Shown one piece after another: positions 37,550 to 47,735 of a stretch of 64,000 nt of DNA. The first letter of the stretch is position 1. Each line of letters opens with the position of its first letter. A program made the position numbers and the translations under genes. The notes beneath the pieces are model-generated. The model saw nothing but the letters and a program-made list of their open reading frames with translations, made no database searches and was not told the origin of the DNA. The DNA is from an uncultured Alphaproteobacteria bacterium (GTDB lineage Bacteria; Pseudomonadota; Alphaproteobacteria; Rs-D84), in NCBI GenBank assembly GCA_944390125.1, contig CALXOX010000001.1, positions 270,990 to 334,989 of the forward strand. Direction: 5' to 3'.

Positions 37550-38128
37550 ATGATTGGGAAATTGCAAGGCATAGTTGATTATATTGGCGATGGTTTTGTC
37601 ATCTTGATGGTACACGATGTTGGATATAAAGTTTTTACCCCTGAATACCTGACCCCGAAATCAACTGTATCCTTATGGATAGAAACCGTCGTACGAGAAG
37701 ATTCAATTCGTCTTTTTGGCTTTTCCAGCCTTTCGACCCAAAACCTGTTCATACAACTAAACGGAGTATCGGGCGTTGGTCCAAAAGTAGCATTGGCGAT
37801 AATGAGCACGATAAAGACAGATACTCTAATGTCTGCAATTGCAACTGGTGACGCCAAAACAATTGCGACAGCACCCGGTGTTGGGAAAAAAGTTGCAGAA
37901 AAAATAATTTTGGAATTAAAAAACAAGGTCGGTGGTGCGTCTTTCGATTTTGGTACGTCTAATTCTGACGCATCTGCCCTGCCTGATTTGCTGGCTGCGC
38001 TAGAATCATTGGGCTACAGAAGATTGGATATTATTGATATGGCACAAAAATTGGTAAAAGAAAATCCAAGCTCGGACGTTGCCAAACTAGTACCAATGGC
38101 ATTAAAAGAAATCAGTGGGAATAAGTAA
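37550..38128 (+). CDS. ruvA: Holliday junction DNA helicase subunit RuvA
   Basis: A 192-residue tetramer that binds four-way junctions. It has the OB start (MIGKLQGIVDYIGDGFVILMV), two helix-hairpin-helix motifs (LNGVSGVGPKVALAI, APGVGKKVAEKIILELKNK) and the C-terminal RuvB-binding domain. RuvB is not in the window. An AAGGA ribosome site precedes the ATG. mnmE starts two bases after its stop. Confidence 0.96.
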   Translation: MIGKLQGIVDYIGDGFVILMVHDVGYKVFTPEYLTPKSTVSLWIETVVREDSIRLFGFSSLSTQNLFIQLNGVSGVGPKVALAIMSTIKTDTLMSAIATGDAKTIATAPGVGKKVAEKIILELKNKVGGASFDFGTSNSDASALPDLLAALESLGYRRLDIIDMAQKLVKENPSSDVAKLVPMALKEISGNK

Positions 38129-38130
38129 AC

Positions 38131-39438
38131 ATGAATAATAACGAAACTATTTTTGCGCTGTCCAGCGGACATGGAAAGTCCGGTGTGGCAGTAATTCGTG
38201 TATCGGGCGACGATTTATATAAATTATTTTTAAAAATAACTAACCGCAAATCCGCAGATGCTCGCCACGCATATTTTGCAAATATGCGTGATAACGACGG
38301 GGGTATTATAGACCAGATTGTTGCAACATATTTTGCCACACCAGCTTCTTTTACCGGAACCGACATGATAGAAATCTATTCACATGGTGCACCGGCGGTA
38401 ATTGATAAAATCTTTGAATACCTAACTGCAACTGGTGCCCGTATGGCGACCCCTGGCGAGTTTTCAAAACGTGCATTTTATAATGGTAAAATGGACCTGG
38501 CCGATGTGGACGGATTGGCAGCACTACTGGACGCCCAAACAGACGCACAAAGAAAAAGTGCGCTTACATCTATGATGGGCGGCGACAGCAAAATTTATGA
38601 CACATGGCGCAAACAAATGATAGAAATTTCCGCCTACGCAGCTGCAACACTTGATTACGCCGAAGACGAATTACCGGCTAATATTGAAAGTACTATCAGA
38701 AATAAAACAAAAATTTTATATACAGAAATTGAGAATGCTTTATCGCGCTATGCAGCGGTTCGCGCAATCCGCAACGGTTTTAACATTGCGTTGGTTGGTG
38801 ATACAAACGTCGGAAAATCGTCTCTATTTAATGCAATACTTGGTGCAAACCGTGCAATCGTTTCAGATATTCCTGGTACAACTCGCGATGTCGTATCTGC
38901 ATCAATGGATATTGGTGGATATCTGGTAAACCTATCTGATACAGCGGGGCTACGTGAAACAGAAGACACAATAGAAAATATAGGAATTCAACGCACGCAA
39001 TCCGAAATCGAAAACGCAAATTTGATACTACGTGTTGTTGATGGTTCTAAGACATTTAAAACACCAACTTTATCAGATAATGAAATTTTGGTAATAAATA
39101 AGTCTGACTTATCAAAAGTCACCGATACCCCTAATGCAATTTATGTATCTGCTAAAAACGGCACGGGGATAGACATACTGATACAAGCCATAAAAGATAA
39201 AATTGAAAAACTTACCAAAGATTCCGAATCCAGTGTTGCAGTAAATGCTCGTACCCGCACCCTGCTGACCAATGCGGCCAACGAGTTAAAAAATGCATTA
39301 AATTCCCCTGACGGAAATTACGATATCTTTTCTGAACACACTCGTCAGGCGGCAGACTATATCGGTAAAATCTTAGGTACAATTACCGCAGCAGATGTTA
39401 TGGACGCAACTTTTTCACAACTATGCCTTGGTAAATAA
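38131..39438 (+). CDS. mnmE: tRNA modification GTPase MnmE
   Basis: A 435-residue enzyme that with MnmG makes the 5-carboxymethylaminomethyl group on wobble uridine. It has an N-terminal tetrahydrofolate-binding domain (TPGEFSKRAFYNGKMDL), the inserted G domain (GDTNVGKSS, DTAGLRET, NKSD) and the C-terminal CLGK with Cys432 (CIGK in most). The C-terminal half is slightly compact. It is coupled to ruvA. Confidence 0.96.
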   Translation: MNNNETIFALSSGHGKSGVAVIRVSGDDLYKLFLKITNRKSADARHAYFANMRDNDGGIIDQIVATYFATPASFTGTDMIEIYSHGAPAVIDKIFEYLTATGARMATPGEFSKRAFYNGKMDLADVDGLAALLDAQTDAQRKSALTSMMGGDSKIYDTWRKQMIEISAYAAATLDYAEDELPANIESTIRNKTKILYTEIENALSRYAAVRAIRNGFNIALVGDTNVGKSSLFNAILGANRAIVSDIPGTTRDVVSASMDIGGYLVNLSDTAGLRETEDTIENIGIQRTQSEIENANLILRVVDGSKTFKTPTLSDNEILVINKSDLSKVTDTPNAIYVSAKNGTGIDILIQAIKDKIEKLTKDSESSVAVNARTRTLLTNAANELKNALNSPDGNYDIFSEHTRQAADYIGKILGTITAADVMDATFSQLCLGK

Positions 39439-39523
39439 AAACTTTAACTATTTAAACCAACTGTTTGTTTTCTTTATATTTTTTACAAAGTTGATAAAAT
39501 AGTTTAAGTAAATAATATAAATA

Positions 39524-39553
39524 AAAACACCCACCAAAATGGTGGGTGTTTAA
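39524..39553. terminator. bidirectional terminator between mnmE and the acyl-CoA ligase gene
   Basis: AACACCCACC pairs with GGTGGGTGTT around AAAAT, flanked by A and T runs. Confidence 0.8.
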
Positions 39554-39569
39554 TAACGTTTATTACCCA

Positions 39570-41150
39570 TTATTCTTTTCTGATTGGGTATTTGCCATCA
39601 ATCAAGTTTTGACGAACAACGTGGTGTTTTACCTTTTGTGTACTTGTCACAGGCAAATCATCTGTTGTCATGGCAAAGTGAGTTACCCATTTATATGACG
39701 CAACCTTTTTATTAGCCTGTGCAATAGCAGCAGCCAACTTTTCCAACGTCATAGAAGGTTCAACACTAAACACGCCATAAGTAACTGTTTTATTCTTTAC
39801 CTTATGTTCAAAAACAGCAACGTTTTTAACACCAGGTATTTCTATAAACATACCTTCCAATTCATCTGGATAAACATTTTTACCAGAATCCAAAACAATA
39901 ACCTGCTTTTTACGACCGGCAAAGTGCAGTTCACCATTTTTATCCATAGACACCATGTCTCCGGTATTAAAGAAGCCACGTTCATCAAACACCTCAGAGT
40001 TCACACCAGGGTTATTCAAATAGCCGCCAAACACCTGATGACCACGCAACCACAGAACGCCGACGCCATCTTCGTTTTTATCACGAATTTCACATTCATT
40101 GTTCGTAGTCGGTCCACCAAACGCAAATGGTAAACGTTTTTTGGTTGGTTTTGATATACAGATAGGCCCAACAGTTTCTGTTAAACCATAACCCTGAATA
40201 AACGTCAAGCCAAGGCGTTCATAGAAGGTTTCCACTTCAGGTTTCGTTGCTGCACCACCTGCAATCAACAAGCGTGCACGACCACCGAATACCGCCAAAA
40301 CAGGTTCTTGAACTTTACGCACCAAGGCGCCCAAACCAATTTTCTGCAACAACTTTCCGTATTTCAGCACAATAGACACCAACCACCATTTATGCTGAGC
40401 TTTTATGTTATCGATAATCTTATTGCGGAAAACTTCCCACAGTCTTGGAACAGCAGGAATAACATGCGGACGATATTTTTTGAAGTCGTCTAATATCTCC
40501 TTTGGGTTTACAGTCGGCTGCAATAATACCCCTGCCCCATAATGAAGCGTTGCCAACAATTCAACGGCAAAGCCGAAAATGTGGTACATAGGTAAGAATC
40601 CATACATAACGAATCCAGGTTGAATCCATTCATGCATATCTTCCAACGAATTAGAACATTCAATCAAATTGAAGTGTGTCAAAGGTACAACTTTTGGTGT
40701 ACCCGTTGATCCAGATGTAAATGACAAAGTCGCAACATCCAAAGACTCTAACTGAGCAGGTTTTAATTTAGGGTCTGCTTTGCCATCTTTCTTTGTAATG
40801 TCATAAAATTCAAAATTCTTTGTTTTATAGAAGAAAGACTTTTCGGCACAAACCATATGACAATCAGTTGTTGCCGTCATATTATCATACTCGAATGGGG
40901 TTAAATTAGTATCCAGCAACAAAGCTGTTCCACCCAAATACCAAATTGCAAACAAAGTGATTGGAAATTCTGGTATATTATGCGCCAAAACACCAACAAC
41001 ATCACCCTTTTTTACACCCGCGACATGCAATGAAGTCGCACGAGCCTTAACCAAATCAACAAATCCTGCGAACGTAACGTTTTCACGTACCAGAAATAAA
41101 TTATCTGGCCAAGTCGTTGCTGCGCGTTCCAGTAATTGATACATATTCAT
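39570..41150 (-). CDS. AMP-binding long-chain acyl-CoA (or acyl-ACP) ligase
   Basis: A 526-residue ANL-superfamily enzyme. It has the P-loop-like SFTSGSTGTPKVVPLTH, the A5 motif IQGYGLTETVGP, FNTGDMVSMDKNGELHFAGRKKQVIV with the hinge residue, and the C-terminal lysine region TSTQKVKHH. It activates a fatty acid with ATP. The alkyl chain length, and CoA or ACP as acceptor, cannot be read. AAGGA lies nine bases before the ATG. Confidence 0.88.
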   Translation of the reverse strand: MNMYQLLERAATTWPDNLFLVRENVTFAGFVDLVKARATSLHVAGVKKGDVVGVLAHNIPEFPITLFAIWYLGGTALLLDTNLTPFEYDNMTATTDCHMVCAEKSFFYKTKNFEFYDITKKDGKADPKLKPAQLESLDVATLSFTSGSTGTPKVVPLTHFNLIECSNSLEDMHEWIQPGFVMYGFLPMYHIFGFAVELLATLHYGAGVLLQPTVNPKEILDDFKKYRPHVIPAVPRLWEVFRNKIIDNIKAQHKWWLVSIVLKYGKLLQKIGLGALVRKVQEPVLAVFGGRARLLIAGGAATKPEVETFYERLGLTFIQGYGLTETVGPICISKPTKKRLPFAFGGPTTNNECEIRDKNEDGVGVLWLRGHQVFGGYLNNPGVNSEVFDERGFFNTGDMVSMDKNGELHFAGRKKQVIVLDSGKNVYPDELEGMFIEIPGVKNVAVFEHKVKNKTVTYGVFSVEPSMTLEKLAAAIAQANKKVASYKWVTHFAMTTDDLPVTSTQKVKHHVVRQNLIDGKYPIRKE

Positions 41151-41219
41151 AACAAAAATTCCTTGTTTTTTTTATATTGGACAGGCATTATTATACCCAC
41201 TAGGAAAAAGATTTCAATT

Positions 41220-41990
41220 ATGAAAATACTTACATTAAATATAAACTCTATAAGGGCTCACGCAGAAAGTTTTATTGACATTTTGCGCGCAGGCGAATAT
41301 GACGTAATTCTTGTGCAAGAACTAAAGGTCGAAACGGCTAATTTTCCACATAACATTTTCGAAGAATATGGCTATAACGTGAAGGTTTTTGGCCAAAAAA
41401 GCTGGAATGGTGTCGCCGTCTTTTCTAAATATTCTATTGAAGATACTATAACAGGCATGCCAAATTATCCGGACGTGAACGCCCGATTTATAGAATGCGT
41501 TATTGACGGTCATATCCGTGTAATAAACGTGTATATGCCCAATGGAGACACAATAGATTCTCCAAAATTCCCATATAAATTGGAATGGATGCACGCCTTT
41601 ACAGATTATATAAGCCAATATCTAAATTCCCCAGAACAGGTTATCATAGGTGGGGATTTTAATGTTGCCCTGACAGATCAAGATGTGTGGAAACCAGCAA
41701 ATTATGTAGGAATCGCTATTGCTGCACCACAGGCACGTGAAATAATGCAATCTTGGCTAGATTCTGGCTGGACAGACGTTTGGCGCACAATGCACCCAAA
41801 CGATATAGATTACACATGGTACGGTTACCGCGGTCGTGATACTGTCGGGAATCGTCAAGGCCTACGTTTAGATTATTTCTTGGCGAACCCATCTGCCATG
41901 AAATCCATAAAAATGTGTGAAATAGATATGGCACCGCGCCTAGCTGAAAAACCAACAGACCACTGTGGTTTAATGCTTAAAATAGACTAA
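41220..41990 (+). CDS. xthA: exodeoxyribonuclease III (AP endonuclease)
   Basis: A 256-residue enzyme for base-excision repair. Active-site blocks are LNINSIRAH (Asn), VQELKVE (Glu metal ligand), VYMPNG, GGDFNVAL (Asp, Asn) and the C-terminal TDHCGLML (Asp-His). I start at the ATG at 41220; the in-frame extension upstream looks random. It is divergent from the acyl-CoA ligase gene. Confidence 0.95.
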   Translation: MKILTLNINSIRAHAESFIDILRAGEYDVILVQELKVETANFPHNIFEEYGYNVKVFGQKSWNGVAVFSKYSIEDTITGMPNYPDVNARFIECVIDGHIRVINVYMPNGDTIDSPKFPYKLEWMHAFTDYISQYLNSPEQVIIGGDFNVALTDQDVWKPANYVGIAIAAPQAREIMQSWLDSGWTDVWRTMHPNDIDYTWYGYRGRDTVGNRQGLRLDYFLANPSAMKSIKMCEIDMAPRLAEKPTDHCGLMLKID

Positions 41991-41996
41991 AACAAA

Positions 41997-44510
41997 CTAA
42001 TCATTACAACGGGCTAAATCATCGTACATCTTGTATTTAGCCTCATTTTTATCCCTATATTCATACGGTGCGCGTCCGACCAAGAATATGTCTATAACCT
42101 GTTTTACTTTGGCCACAGCTGCATCCATCATTTGTTGCGTCACAACGGCATCATAATTTATGGTCCTTACATCGCCATTCTTTAACTGCAAAAACATCAT
42201 GACGGGCGTTTTTGATTTGGCAGTTGTTTTTATAGGAAATCCACAATTTTGCAGCATATAAGCTTCTAAAGGCAGTTGCGGCATCATACCATCTTCTAAC
42301 TGGGACTTTGATGGAATCCCACCTGTTTTAATATCTAACACTCCACCATCCCAGACTCTATCTGCGCGTGCGCGCACATTATGCCCATCGATATTTATTT
42401 TACCGTCTATTTCTGGAACAGAGCCAACAAGTTCGGTCATTAAATTTGATACAACAGGTGCTATTTCTAAAAATCTCTTATGCCAAAAGTGGAAAAGCAC
42501 ACTATCAGGCCCAAGTTTTTCTAAAGCCCGTGCATCCATATCACGCACCAGAGAATTTGGCGAGAAATCACGTGCTTTTTCAATTACTGAATGAACAAGA
42601 TTACCAAAATCCCTTACATCAGGTGCCGCCCAATAATCGTTTAATACCCGCAAGCGTAACATATGACGCGCATAAAATGCGTACGGATTGTGTATCAGAT
42701 ACTCTAAATCCGTCACATATATATCACCCCAATCAACGGGTGGTGTTGGCGGACTATAATCCAACGGTCTTGCCGGGACATTGTCACGACCACGAACGGC
42801 AGATAAAATGTTTTTGGCCACATCCGTATCATACTTTCCACAACGCACCGCTACACGAGACAAAAATCTTGATTGCATTGTTTTTACACCACCAGATACA
42901 GCACTGCGCAGCCAATAAACTTCCGTGCCACAAGACAAATTCATAAAATCTAACGCCTGTAAAGATACCTTTCTGTCGGGTGAAGGCAGTCCTATTTTTT
43001 CAGCAGTATCTCGGGGCAACCAGGCATTTTCATAACCGCGTGCTGGAAACATTCCGTCATTCAAGCCGGTCAAAATAACAACATCTGCCGTCTGCATTCT
43101 AGACTCTATAGTTCCCAAAACAACAGCCTGGGCTGTATCATCCATCTGCCCACGAATCTGCACAGAACTAATCGCATCTGCAACAAACGAACGTGCATCA
43201 GTCAAAGTCAATTGTATATCGGCAGCTTTCAAATAGTCAGACAAGTCTTTTATTGCGGTCCATATTTGAACCGATGATGCGTCTTCTATATCAAATATTG
43301 GCTTAAAAGATAATTCACAATCCTCAACCATACGTATTACTGTTTCCATTAAATCGTAATCTGAGGCTGAATATAACTTTTCAAAAATCGATGTGTCGTC
43401 CTGCTCTATCCACTCGTCAAACTTATTCAATATTGCGCGACCAGCCGGCGTCATCGTCCCAGGCAAACCGCCTGAAAAATCAGCAGTCAAACCACGCGAT
43501 TCAAAAGCAGATGCGATACGTTGATTTCCGGCTGCGTCTGGTGTTATTACCAAAACAGTCTTGTTTTCTGAAATTGCCCGTGTTGCAATTTCAGCGACTG
43601 CCGCGGCTTCTTCACTTTCCCGTTCACAAACAACCATATGACAATGCGATACCATGTCACCATTTTTTGGAATACTTGGATTATTTCCAAAGGCGAAATT
43701 CAAAAATTCTATCGCACTTTCCCCAACATCAATTGGAATTAAATCTTCTGGTGCAACCCCAATGCGCGATAAAAACTTATATTCCGCATTATATGGATTC
43801 GTATTTAATTCAAAATCCGCCACATCCCCAGATATGTGCCCTGACAAAATTATACGCCCATTTTCAGATTGAGACACCGCAACCATTAAATCTGCAGTTG
43901 CTGGAACACTTGCCGTAGACCCACATACAACAACCAATTTATAATTATCTAATAATTTTATCCACGCACGAATATCAGCATTCCTTACCTGCGTCGTCGT
44001 CGGCCTGTTATCTGCGATTACAGACTGAACTTTAGATAAAATATTTAATAACTGAGCCTTGTGCTGAAAATGTGCAGCGTACTTTTCATCAACTAATTCT
44101 GTCCAATTGATTTTAGTTGCGTCAACACCTTCGTTTTCCAAATAATCCTGCATACGCAGCAAATCGTGTGCTATAGGTAAAGCCGTCGTTATATTACCAA
44201 TTGCTGCATCCGCCGCCAGTAATTTTGTTGCTATAACCAAGCGCAAAGTATTCGACACGGCTTCCAACTGCTCATCTTCATCTGTTAGGTCTTCATCGGC
44301 AGCCTCGCCCAACGCAACCAAACGAGGCAATATTATGCTGTGCCCCGCCCTATTTACTAAATACTTTTCCAGTCCTCTTACCGCACGACGACTTGGCAAA
44401 AAAATCAGCATATCAGACAAAGGTACCCCAGACGCTTCCAGTACTTTATATAAAGCGTCCATCATGCGTGCCGGATTTGTCGCATAAAAGATATTTTTAT
44501 TTGATGCCAA
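41997..44510 (-). CDS. addB: double-strand break repair protein AddB (alphaproteobacterial type)
   Basis: An 837-residue nuclease/helicase-like subunit. The N-terminal helicase-like region lacks Walker A (MLIFLPSRRAVRGLEKYL), as expected for alphaproteobacterial AddB. It shares TGLNDGMFPARGYENAWLP with the family. The C-terminal PD-(D/E)xK nuclease has FGNLVHSVIEKA, RARADRVWDGGVLDIKTG (catalytic Asp and Lys) and MPQLPLEAYML. The partner addA is not in the window. Its first 14 bases overlap the engB stop. Confidence 0.88.
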   Translation of the reverse strand: MASNKNIFYATNPARMMDALYKVLEASGVPLSDMLIFLPSRRAVRGLEKYLVNRAGHSIILPRLVALGEAADEDLTDEDEQLEAVSNTLRLVIATKLLAADAAIGNITTALPIAHDLLRMQDYLENEGVDATKINWTELVDEKYAAHFQHKAQLLNILSKVQSVIADNRPTTTQVRNADIRAWIKLLDNYKLVVVCGSTASVPATADLMVAVSQSENGRIILSGHISGDVADFELNTNPYNAEYKFLSRIGVAPEDLIPIDVGESAIEFLNFAFGNNPSIPKNGDMVSHCHMVVCERESEEAAAVAEIATRAISENKTVLVITPDAAGNQRIASAFESRGLTADFSGGLPGTMTPAGRAILNKFDEWIEQDDTSIFEKLYSASDYDLMETVIRMVEDCELSFKPIFDIEDASSVQIWTAIKDLSDYLKAADIQLTLTDARSFVADAISSVQIRGQMDDTAQAVVLGTIESRMQTADVVILTGLNDGMFPARGYENAWLPRDTAEKIGLPSPDRKVSLQALDFMNLSCGTEVYWLRSAVSGGVKTMQSRFLSRVAVRCGKYDTDVAKNILSAVRGRDNVPARPLDYSPPTPPVDWGDIYVTDLEYLIHNPYAFYARHMLRLRVLNDYWAAPDVRDFGNLVHSVIEKARDFSPNSLVRDMDARALEKLGPDSVLFHFWHKRFLEIAPVVSNLMTELVGSVPEIDGKINIDGHNVRARADRVWDGGVLDIKTGGIPSKSQLEDGMMPQLPLEAYMLQNCGFPIKTTAKSKTPVMMFLQLKNGDVRTINYDAVVTQQMMDAAVAKVKQVIDIFLVGRAPYEYRDKNEAKYKMYDDLARCND

Positions 44511-45051
44511 TTATAGCCCTTAAAGGTTCTAGTCCTGTTTTCTTTTCTGCAGATGTTTCTAAAATTTCTGCTGCCATTGCCGGATGATTCTCATGACTTA
44601 CTTCGAGCTGTGATTTCTCACGAACTTTCTTGTCTTTCTTAGTGTAAACCACTTGATATGGAATTCCGTGCGCATCACAAAAATCCATTAAATCTAAATC
44701 AGAATCACGTGCCCCAATACGAGAATCTATCAAAACAAATAGCCGACGCAATTGCCGACGAGTCATTAAATATTCTTCCAACCTTTCAAGCCAAACAAAA
44801 GCATCTTCACGTGACACCCGTGCATAACCATAACCTGGCAAATCAACTATCATGGCTTTATCGTCAAGATTAAATAAATTCAAAGTCTGTGTACGTCCAG
44901 GCGTATTAGAAGTGCGTGCCACATTTGCGCCAACAATTGCATTTATCAAAGAGGATTTCCCAACATTACTGCGTCCAACGAAAGCGTATTCAGGGAACTG
45001 AGTATTTGGCAAAGAAGCAACTTTATCAAAACCACCAACAAACTTTATCAT
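44497..45051 (-). CDS. engB: ribosome biogenesis GTPase EngB/YsxC
   Basis: A 184-residue GTPase for 50S assembly with G1 GRSNVGKSS (26-34), the G2 threonine in TPGRTQTLN, G3 DLPGYGYA and G4 TKKDK. Length is slightly short but normal. It is sandwiched by overlaps: four bases with rsmI before it and 14 with addB after it. Confidence 0.96.
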   Translation of the reverse strand: MIKFVGGFDKVASLPNTQFPEYAFVGRSNVGKSSLINAIVGANVARTSNTPGRTQTLNLFNLDDKAMIVDLPGYGYARVSREDAFVWLERLEEYLMTRRQLRRLFVLIDSRIGARDSDLDLMDFCDAHGIPYQVVYTKKDKKVREKSQLEVSHENHPAMAAEILETSAEKKTGLEPLRAIIGIK

Positions 45052-45848
45052 TCTTCGTCCCCTTTGTTCAGCATTCGCTTATACGCCTCTTTTTTAGAAA
45101 TTCCCGCACGCTTAGCCAAGTCAGCAGCAGCAGATTTAGTCGATACATCAGCAGCAATATCGTTTATAATTTCAGATATTTCTGTATCCGACATTCTATG
45201 TTCTGGCGCCGGTGCAACAACAATTACAATTTCACCACGAGGTGGCTCTATATGTAATAAATCTGCAGGATATCCGATTATTGCTTCTTCGTGAATTTTT
45301 GTTATTTCACGAACGATTGCAATTTGACGTTCCGGCATAATACGATTTAACGCTGCAATAGTCGTCATAATCCGATTAGGGCTTTCATAATAAATTATTG
45401 TATGCCGAATTTTATTATCTTCACGTAATTTCTTCTCGTCAAAGAACCCACAGAAAGTAAACCTATCAGTTGGGAACCCAGATAACACCAGCGCAGAAAT
45501 TGCCGCTACTGGTCCAGGAACTACATATACAGGAATTCCTGCTTCACGTGCTGCACGAACAAGACGAAATCCAGGATCACTAACCCCTGGCATACCAGCG
45601 TCAGATACGGCTGCAATAGATATACCAGATTGTAATTTTTCTATTAAATCAGGAATAACATCACGTTCATTATGCTCATGACAAGAAACACGTGGTGTTT
45701 TGATATCAAAATGAGTAGCTAACTTTCCGAAGACCCGCGTATCTTCAGCGGCAATCAAATCGACATTTTTCAAGACTTCAATTGCACGCGGCGACATATC
45801 CGACAAATTTCCGATTGGAGTTCCGACTATATAAAGCCCAGTTTGCAT
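45048..45848 (-). CDS. rsmI: 16S rRNA 2'-O-methyltransferase RsmI
   Basis: A 266-residue tetrapyrrole-methylase-fold enzyme that methylates C1402 of 16S rRNA. It has VGTPIGNLSDMSPRAIEVL, EDTRVFGKL, AVSDAGMPGVSDPG and YESPNRIMTT. The C-terminal basic stretch (AKRAGISKKEAYKRML) is normal. It is divergent from the LpoA-like gene, an arrangement also seen for rsmI (yraL) and lpoA in E. coli. Confidence 0.96.
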   Translation of the reverse strand: MQTGLYIVGTPIGNLSDMSPRAIEVLKNVDLIAAEDTRVFGKLATHFDIKTPRVSCHEHNERDVIPDLIEKLQSGISIAAVSDAGMPGVSDPGFRLVRAAREAGIPVYVVPGPVAAISALVLSGFPTDRFTFCGFFDEKKLREDNKIRHTIIYYESPNRIMTTIAALNRIMPERQIAIVREITKIHEEAIIGYPADLLHIEPPRGEIVIVVAPAPEHRMSDTEISEIINDIAADVSTKSAAADLAKRAGISKKEAYKRMLNKGDEE

Positions 45849-45884
45849 TACAAATCCTTTTATAGTAAAATAATACAGAATAAA

Positions 45885-47516
45885 ATGGATTTTTCAATGC
45901 ATATGAACAGAATTTTTGGATTTCTAACTTTATTAGTCGTTACTGGTTGTGCAACAGAAACCACACAACAGACCAATTGGTTTACTGAATATGGTACATT
46001 AGAAACAGGCACCCCTATTCAGATGCAATATGGTTCACCAGATATGCAACCTGGTACCCCGTCTGACAATCTTTTGGGTGCACCTGTACATCGTATGGCA
46101 GTAATGTTGCCATTGACAGGCAGCGCTGCATCAACAGGCAAAGAAATCCGCACATCCATTGAAACAGCAGTTCTACAAAATGCGCCACGCAATTTGTCCG
46201 TCGCATTTTATGACACTGCGGACAATTTAACAGAAACGATAAATGAAGTATTACTTGATAATCCAGAAGTTATTATAGGTCCAGTATTTTCAAATGATGT
46301 TCGTACTCTACGTGATACCAAACCAGAAACACTACCTGTATTATCCTTTACATCAGATGCCTCTGCACTTGGGAACGGCGTTATGACAATGGCATTGATG
46401 CCAACAAATGGTGTAGAAGCCATCGTCAAAGAGATGCAAAACGATGGTATTACAGGATTTATAATTCTGGCTCCAGACACACAATCTGGTCGTTTAATGG
46501 CAGGAACAGCACTTGGAGCATCGGAAGTTTATAACATTCCTGTTTCTGGGATATTCTACTATAAAGAAAAAAATTCTGATTCAATAAAGGATACTGCACT
46601 AAGTGCATCTATGAATGGCGCCCGAACAGCTGCAAATACACGTGCACGTGAAATACTGTCAGACATTTTGACAACAGAGCGTTTAACGGCAATCGAAAAA
46701 TCATCATTAAACATACAACTGGAACGTTTATCTAAAGCAGAAACCTTGGGCAAACTACCTTACAATGGCGTGCTGTTTCTAGGCACGGGTGATGATACAG
46801 AAAGCCTAGCTTCGTTCCTGCGTTATTATGGGGTTGGTTCACGCGAGACAAAGTTCTATGGCACGGCCGTATGGGACGGTTCAGATATAGTCAACGACTT
46901 TACAATGACTGGTGCCAAATACGCAGTATTGCCAGACACATCCCCAGAATTTGTAAATTTATATGAACGTATGTCAGGTACAATTCCTGGCCGCTTGGCG
47001 GGTTTTGGTTATGACGCTGCAAATATGGCTATGGGTATGGTATATTCACCAAAATCAAACGCTGCATATTTATTGGATCCAAGTGGTTATGCAGGTGTTG
47101 AAGGTTTATATCGTCTGAAACCGACGGGTGAAAACGAACGTGCATTACAGATAGTGCAATTAGCCGGTAATGGAACAACAGAAGTTGTAAAATACGCTGC
47201 GACCAATTTTATGGTACCTATTTATAATCTAGAACAGCGAAAAATCAAACCTGCCAGTGATATGGCACTAGAGACACCTGGGATAAACCCGAATGAATAT
47301 ATTGTTATTCCACAGCGTTTAGAATCTAAATATAAATCAAAAACTTATGGTGCACATATAACAAATGCAGCGCTTACAACGCCACAGCAAACAGAAAGTA
47401 TAGTGATACTACCAGAAGACGATAGTGATGCCGTCATAACATCGCCTGACTTTCAACCAGTGGCATTAGAATCTGTGAACCGCACATACATAGACAGCGT
47501 GGAAATAGAAGAATAA
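45885..47516 (+). CDS. LpoA-like penicillin-binding-protein activator lipoprotein
   Basis: A 543-residue lipoprotein with lipobox VVTGC. Its periplasmic-binding-fold domain (about 80-400) begins HRMAVMLPLTGSAASTGKEIRTSIETA and includes IIGPVFSNDVRTL and LAPDTQSGRLMAGTALG. In E. coli LpoA activates PBP1A from the outer membrane; this protein lacks the N-terminal TPR half of LpoA. The tail after residue 420 is disordered. I start at the ATG at 45885; ATGs at 45897 and 45903 are also possible. Adjacency to rsmI supports the call. Confidence 0.82.
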   Translation: MDFSMHMNRIFGFLTLLVVTGCATETTQQTNWFTEYGTLETGTPIQMQYGSPDMQPGTPSDNLLGAPVHRMAVMLPLTGSAASTGKEIRTSIETAVLQNAPRNLSVAFYDTADNLTETINEVLLDNPEVIIGPVFSNDVRTLRDTKPETLPVLSFTSDASALGNGVMTMALMPTNGVEAIVKEMQNDGITGFIILAPDTQSGRLMAGTALGASEVYNIPVSGIFYYKEKNSDSIKDTALSASMNGARTAANTRAREILSDILTTERLTAIEKSSLNIQLERLSKAETLGKLPYNGVLFLGTGDDTESLASFLRYYGVGSRETKFYGTAVWDGSDIVNDFTMTGAKYAVLPDTSPEFVNLYERMSGTIPGRLAGFGYDAANMAMGMVYSPKSNAAYLLDPSGYAGVEGLYRLKPTGENERALQIVQLAGNGTTEVVKYAATNFMVPIYNLEQRKIKPASDMALETPGINPNEYIVIPQRLESKYKSKTYGAHITNAALTTPQQTESIVILPEDDSDAVITSPDFQPVALESVNRTYIDSVEIEE

Positions 47517-47538
47517 TAAATAACCTCAACAATAAAAA

Positions 47539-47562
47539 AAACACCGCATAAGGCGGTGTTTC
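47539..47562. terminator. terminator shared by the LpoA-like gene and the tRNA unit
   Basis: ACACCGC pairs with GCGGTGT. A T run follows on the minus strand and a shorter one on the plus strand. On the minus strand it directly follows the truncated tRNA-Tyr 3' copy. Confidence 0.7.
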
Positions 47563-47568
47563 TTATTG

Positions 47569-47587
47569 TGGTGGGAGTGGGTGGATT
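47569..47587 (-). repeat. truncated copy of the tRNA-Tyr 3' end
   Basis: Nineteen bases are identical to the last 19 bases of the tRNA-Tyr gene at 47736-47754, including the encoded CCA. The 148 bases between the copies hold no ORF, but do hold a tRNA-Tyr terminator and a strong hairpin (ACGCAAA with TTTGCGT, about 47595-47614). Confidence 0.75.
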
Positions 47588-47702
47588 GTAATTCCCAACG
47601 CAAATACTTTTGCGTCGGGCCCCTTTCACTGCGCACTTCGTGCTTGTTCCGAACCTAACAATCTGACGATTGTATGCCCTAATCCTTATACCACAGCACA
47701 AA

Positions 47703-47731
47703 ACAAAAACCGACCTACTCAGTCGGTTTGT
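47703..47731 (-). terminator. terminator directly after tRNA-Tyr
   Basis: AAACCGAC pairs with GTCGGTTT, with TTTTTG following on the minus strand, five bases after the tRNA. Confidence 0.75.
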
Positions 47732-47735
47732 GTTT

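Noticed and set aside
42368-43918. Two long plus-strand ORFs (192 and 175 codons)
   Set aside because: Both are antisense to addB, without start signals or recognisable domains.
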